Origin: Larkinella punicea
Lineage (GTDB): Bacteria > Bacteroidota > Bacteroidia > Cytophagales > Spirosomataceae
NCBI RefSeq assembly: GCF_003334855.1
Contig: NZ_QOWE01000005.1
Span: forward strand, 248,001-312,000
DNA: 64,000 bases
Direction: 5' to 3'
Shown here: positions 60,496-64,000 of the stretch, piece by piece
Layout: each line of letters starts with the position of its first letter
Position numbering within the stretch: the first letter of the stretch is position 1
Notes under the pieces: model-generated
Databases searched by the model: none
What the model saw: only the letters and a program-made list of their open reading frames with translations
Told to the model about the DNA's origin: nothing
Translations under genes and position numbers: made by a program

Positions 60496-61077
60496 TTACT
60501 CCGCACTCAAATTCAAAATCTCGTTAATCAGCCAGACGCCGTTGGTGCGCACCAGTTTGCATTCATAACTGGCCAGCAGGTCGAACGCCACACTGGCGCG
60601 GTCTTTCCGGACGGTCACGTTGGTGATTTTCAGTTTATTCAGGGATTTCAATTGCAGATCTACCTCCTGACTGAGCAGCACCAGATCGTATTCAAAACCG
60701 GTCGGCGGGCCTTCGGTTTGTTGGGTTAACTGAAACCCCTGTTGCCGTTGCCGAAAATAAATCCGCCATTCGTTCAGAAACGTATTCGTCAGCAGGTGGC
60801 TGCTTTGGAGGTAAGCCAGGTATTTCTCACCGTTTTTAAAATTGACTGCATACGGTTTCCCCGGTTTCTGATCGACCAAAATAATGCGGCTCACCGAGTC
60901 GATGTGGTTTTTATACCAGTCCAGCAATTTCACGACCGCCCTTGCGGCCGCAGCCGAATCGCTGGCAACCGCCGAAACCGCAACGGATTGATAACCATTT
61001 TTTTCGGGCATCGTATCAACGCGATAACCGGCTACTGCCAGCACCACGAGAACGCTCAGAATCAGTCCTTTTATCAT
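60496..61077 (-). CDS. Hypothetical exported protein, possibly DUF3828-like
   Basis: The ATG at 61077 gives 193 residues with a signal anchor (LILSVLVVLAVAGY) at 4-17. The rest looks like a small alpha+beta NTF2-like domain: LLDWYKNHIDSVSRIILVDQ near 53-72 and VTVRKDRASVAFDLLASYECKLVRTNGVWLINEIL near 153-188. That ending, a strand with WLINEI, resembles DUF3828 proteins, but this is not secure. It is 31 bases downstream of the first ankyrin membrane gene and probably shares its transcript. Confidence 0.6.
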   Translation of the reverse strand: MIKGLILSVLVVLAVAGYRVDTMPEKNGYQSVAVSAVASDSAAAARAVVKLLDWYKNHIDSVSRIILVDQKPGKPYAVNFKNGEKYLAYLQSSHLLTNTFLNEWRIYFRQRQQGFQLTQQTEGPPTGFEYDLVLLSQEVDLQLKSLNKLKITNVTVRKDRASVAFDLLASYECKLVRTNGVWLINEILNLSAE

Positions 61078-61108
61078 GACTTTCGGGTGGATAATGGGTT
61101 GATATTCT

Positions 61109-62113
61109 TCACTCTGGTCTGGGTTGCGTATGACTTTCCAGCAGCTTTTTAAAAACCGTATACGCTGGCGGGGTATCGTCCACATCGGCGTACAATTCCG
61201 CGTGTTGGGCCATTATTTTCTTCAAATCATCGCCCTTCGGTGTCCGATAAGCCGGGTTGGCCCCCTGCTTCAGCAACAGTTGGCAAATGTCCCACATCTG
61301 CTCCCGGGCCGCATACATCAGGGGTGAATAATTCGCGTCGTACGTCGTTTCATCATCCGCCATCACCGCGTTGGGATCGGCACCCCGGTCGAGCAGGAGC
61401 CTGACTTTTTCCAGTGGGTCGTCGCCATACCGCATCACTTCAATCAATATCGGATTACCGCCCGCAGGCCGAAAGTTGGGATCGGCACCTTTGTTCAAAA
61501 ACCACTTGAGCAAAACCGCCGGGCCGTGTTTACAGACTCTGAAATGCGTCGGTACGTGCTGCGGATCAGCCCCCTGGATGGTGGCCCCGTGGTCGATCAA
61601 CAGCTTCAAACACGCCATCATTTGCGTGATGTTCTGGCTGGTGGCGGCTCTCTCGCCCGCAAAATCAAGGAGGGTTGTCCCGTAATGACCGGGTTCGTCC
61701 AGGTGCGGAACCGGCTGTTGCAGCAACTGCCGAAGCCGGGTGGTGTCGGCGGCACCGATGGCGGCCGCAACGTCCCGGCGGGGTTTGTCGTTGAAGAAGA
61801 TTGAACCGTTGGCCCGGGCCACTTCAACCTGGCCCTGTGTCCGTGAATCGAGGTATTGGTTGGCTAAACGGGACAAAAGGAGGAGTCCCGGTGCCAGCAT
61901 AAGAATGAGTATGATGACCTTCGGGATCGTATACGGCAGGAGGTTAAGCCCAAAAAATACCACCAGGACGAAAGCGACGACATAGGCCAATGCCGTGTCC
62001 AGCCCCCGGGTGGCCGCATCCCCTCCCGATCGGCTCGGGTTCAGCAGCATATACAATACCCAACTCCCGTATAAACCGATCAGAATCCAGTTCAGTATGG
62101 CAATGACTTTCAT
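61109..62113 (-). CDS. Ankyrin-repeat membrane protein (paralogue 1)
   Basis: The 334-residue protein has three N-terminal membrane helices (about 5-22, 43-62 and 66-86) and a cytosolic or periplasmic ankyrin domain from about 105. Four ankyrin-like repeats can be read, e.g. LLDFAGERAATSQNITQMMACLKLLIDHGATIQG, LLKWFLNKGADPNFRPAGGNPILIEVM and LLLDRGADPNAVMADDETTYDANYSPLMYAAREQ. The partner is unknown. Its neighbour at 62124-63125 is a close paralogue, and 60496-61077 follows it. Confidence 0.85.
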   Translation of the reverse strand: MKVIAILNWILIGLYGSWVLYMLLNPSRSGGDAATRGLDTALAYVVAFVLVVFFGLNLLPYTIPKVIILILMLAPGLLLLSRLANQYLDSRTQGQVEVARANGSIFFNDKPRRDVAAAIGAADTTRLRQLLQQPVPHLDEPGHYGTTLLDFAGERAATSQNITQMMACLKLLIDHGATIQGADPQHVPTHFRVCKHGPAVLLKWFLNKGADPNFRPAGGNPILIEVMRYGDDPLEKVRLLLDRGADPNAVMADDETTYDANYSPLMYAAREQMWDICQLLLKQGANPAYRTPKGDDLKKIMAQHAELYADVDDTPPAYTVFKKLLESHTQPRPE

Positions 62114-62123
62114 ACACCCTTCA

Positions 62124-63125
62124 TTAAGATTTTTTGGCCGCCTTTATGGTCAGGAACGTCTTGAAAGCCTGGTAGTCTGCCGGCAGACTTTTCCGATCTG
62201 TATACGGTTCTTCGAACTTAGCCAGCACGGTTTTCAGATCTTCGTCTTCCGGAGTACGGTAATCCGGGTCGGCTCCGCGTTCCAGCAGAAGCTGGCAAAT
62301 GGCCCAGGACTGTCGCTGCGCGGCATACATCAGGGGCGACGTAAACGGCCTGATCGTGTATTCATTGCTACCGGCGGGCGCATTCGGATCGGCTCCGTGA
62401 TCGAGCAATACCTTTACTTTCTCCAGTCGCTCGACATCCAGATCCATCACTTTAAAAAGAAGCGGACTTCCGTCGTGCGGCCTTTCGTTGGGATCAGCCC
62501 CTTTGGCGAGAAACCACTCCAGAAGAGCGGGTGAACCGGTTTCGCAAACGAGAAACTGGGTGGGCAGATGCAACGAGTCTGGCCCCTGAAGAGTGGCACC
62601 GTGTTCCATCAGCAGTTCCATGCATTGCAGGATCCGTTGCGGGTTCTGGCTCCTGACCGCCGTCATGGCCGCAAAATCGAGCAGCGTCGTGGATTGGTAG
62701 CCGCTTTGATTGATCTGGCGTGGGGTCTTTTGCAACAGCGTTTTCAGTTGCTCCACATCACCAACCGCCACGGCAGCCGCAATTTGCTGCCGCTCCACAT
62801 CCGGAAAGTAGAACGAGCCGTTTTCCACAGCCACGGCATTTCTACGCTGTTTTTGTAATTCAAAATAATTACTAATGCCGTTGTACAGGCCGAAAACCGC
62901 AGGCAATGACAGAACGATCAGCGCGGTGATCTTCGCAAAACGATACGGCAACAGATTGAGAACGATGAGACCGGCCAGCACCAGCGTGGCAAAAATTGCC
63001 AGGCCCGATTCCATGCCCCGCCCGGCAGCATCATTGCCCGAGCGGTTTACAGTCATCAGAGTAAAAATGACCAGTGCTCCGTAGATGCCGATAAAAATCC
63101 AGTTGGTCGTGGTAATGATTTTCAT
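62124..63125 (-). CDS. Ankyrin-repeat membrane protein (paralogue 2)
   Basis: The ATG at 63125 gives 333 residues with the same plan as paralogue 1: three N-terminal membrane helices and an ankyrin domain from about 105 with DVEQLKTLLQKTPRQINQSGYQSTTLLDFAA, LLEWFLAKGADPNERPHDGSPLLFKVM and VLLDHGADPNAPAGSNEYTIRPFTSPLMYAAQRQ. The C-terminal ends differ. Ten bases separate the two genes, so they are one transcript, and recent tandem duplication is likely. Confidence 0.85.
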   Translation of the reverse strand: MKIITTTNWIFIGIYGALVIFTLMTVNRSGNDAAGRGMESGLAIFATLVLAGLIVLNLLPYRFAKITALIVLSLPAVFGLYNGISNYFELQKQRRNAVAVENGSFYFPDVERQQIAAAVAVGDVEQLKTLLQKTPRQINQSGYQSTTLLDFAAMTAVRSQNPQRILQCMELLMEHGATLQGPDSLHLPTQFLVCETGSPALLEWFLAKGADPNERPHDGSPLLFKVMDLDVERLEKVKVLLDHGADPNAPAGSNEYTIRPFTSPLMYAAQRQSWAICQLLLERGADPDYRTPEDEDLKTVLAKFEEPYTDRKSLPADYQAFKTFLTIKAAKKS

Positions 63126-63361
63126 GCCCCGAAGATGGGAATACCAACCGGCGAACGCCATCGAAAATCAACACTGAGTTGGTTTGGGTTAATAAGTAAC
63201 GCCGGTATCCAACGGCTGCCTTGACCACCGGGGTTTCACTCGATAGATTTCCGTCATAAATTTTAGTCCAACCACCGTTTTTGAACAAACTTAAAGTAAC
63301 TTAGGTAACTGAATTACAGGGAGTTTTTTGTGTTTACTATTTTCATGGACCGAATTCCGTT

Positions 63362-64000
63362 ATGAAACGATATCTCACACTCCTGCTGGTCATGCTGTCG
63401 ATTGCCAGCCGCGCCAATTCCATCCTGATTCCGATGGACGATCGCCAGAAAAACCACTTAAAGTCATACGGGATTGCCTACTTTGTTCTGAAAGCCGGGC
63501 TGGAAGTCGACTGGCTGCTGAACTACCGGGGCGGGAGTTTTATGATCAAACACAGCCCGACCGTCGAAACCGAGTGCCGGGTTCGGGGCATTTCTTTCGA
63601 GATCATATCAGATGCCGATGCCAACACCATTCAACAACAAATTTCCAACCCGGACCTGAACATGGCGTCGGTCAAGCTGGTGTCGGCCGCCCGGATCGTG
63701 GTCTATTCGCCGATCAAGGTCAGCCCGTCCGAATTTGAAAATACGGATGCGGTTTTACTGGTGCTCAAATACGCCGAAATTCCGTTTGAAGTGGTGTATG
63801 ACGAAGAAATTCTGAAGGGCGATCTGGCCAAATACGACTGGATTCACCTGCACCACGAAGATTTTACGGGTCAGTATGGCCGCAACACGCGCCGGATGTC
63901 GGCAGAAGATGTCAAGGCGCAGGAAGACATTGCCAGGAAATTCAATTACCCGAAAGTGTCCCAGATGAAACTGGCCGTTGCCAAGAAAATCCGCGATTTC
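63362..64000 (+). CDS. Exported Bacteroidota protein usually labelled 'asparagine synthetase B' (3' end cut off)
   Basis: The frame is open to the right edge (213 codons). A signal peptide (YLTLLLVMLSIASRANS) is followed by ILIPMDDRQKNHLKSYGIAYF, VDWLLNYRGGSFMI, SVKLVSAARIVVYSP, LKYAEIPFEVVYDEEIL and YDWIHLHHEDFTGQYG. This pattern is conserved in Bacteroidota under the name asparagine synthetase B. It has none of the parts of that enzyme: no Cys-first glutaminase and no PP-loop ATPase. The name is therefore not supported by this sequence; the role is unknown. Confidence 0.78.
   Translation, partial: MKRYLTLLLVMLSIASRANSILIPMDDRQKNHLKSYGIAYFVLKAGLEVDWLLNYRGGSFMIKHSPTVETECRVRGISFEIISDADANTIQQQISNPDLNMASVKLVSAARIVVYSPIKVSPSEFENTDAVLLVLKYAEIPFEVVYDEEILKGDLAKYDWIHLHHEDFTGQYGRNTRRMSAEDVKAQEDIARKFNYPKVSQMKLAVAKKIRDF

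Overview
The window comes from a member of the Bacteroidota, most likely a Cytophagales bacterium of the Spirosoma/Larkinella kind. The evidence is a SusC/SusD pair, a FecI-type sigma factor with a FecR-type anti-sigma factor, GldG, several promoters with the Bacteroidota -7 element TAnnTTTG, and many family-typical secreted proteins (DUF4369, DUF4833, DUF4834, DUF1080, PIG-L, Tat-exported sugar isomerases). The genus is an inference. The DNA is densely coded, with no rRNA, tRNA, CRISPR array, prophage or insertion sequence seen.

Layout. 0-14.7 kb: the start of a large secreted protein, recG, a TPR-caspase protein, a Tat sugar isomerase, an orphan PhnD-like protein, DUF4369, DUF418, a GNAT protein, gamma-glutamyltransferase, a lipoprotein/class D beta-lactamase pair and a methyltransferase. 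15-23 kb: carB (short form), a VapBC-like toxin-antitoxin pair, DUF4834, purN overlapping a YbjQ-like lipoprotein, a two-gene ABC exporter with a His-rich loop, and a second Tat sugar isomerase. 23-35 kb: a tandem M14 pair (one predicted dead, one active), an NmrA/AraC pair, a methyltransferase, a PyrR-like protein, a YcxB-like membrane protein, a Dabb protein, LysM-purE-purK, and GtrA. 35-46.5 kb: a SNF2 helicase, then a five-gene operon of sigma factor, anti-sigma factor, STN-type SusC, SusD and FAD oxidoreductase. 46.6-64 kb: dnaN, gldG, DUF4833, PIG-L deacetylase, GH28, DUF1080, O-methyltransferase, P1 peptidase, AI-2E-type permease, a small unknown protein, FUSC permease, PspC, a three-gene set with two ankyrin membrane paralogues, and the start of a protein usually labelled 'asparagine synthetase B'.

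How genes work together. The 38.5-46.5 kb operon looks like a self-regulated uptake system: ligand binding at the STN-bearing SusC would signal through FecR to the sigma factor. purK-purE-LysM and purN give part of purine synthesis, and carB feeds pyrimidine and arginine synthesis. The ABC ATPase and permease form one exporter. The M14 genes are paralogues separated by a perfect palindrome.

The most unusual layer is between the genes. At least a dozen spacers carry long inverted repeats, several perfect or nearly so over 24-45 bp arms, built from different short words. Two loci (22.2 and 46.5 kb) share the same core palindrome and loop, but each has its own locus-specific outer stem. Two others (11.4 and 33.1 kb) share a ten-base loop word. 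Some repeats are placed like terminators, but others lie in a divergent promoter region, in a 5' leader, or just ahead of a start codon. This is the best candidate here for an undescribed genome feature. Everything was read by eye; no database search was run.
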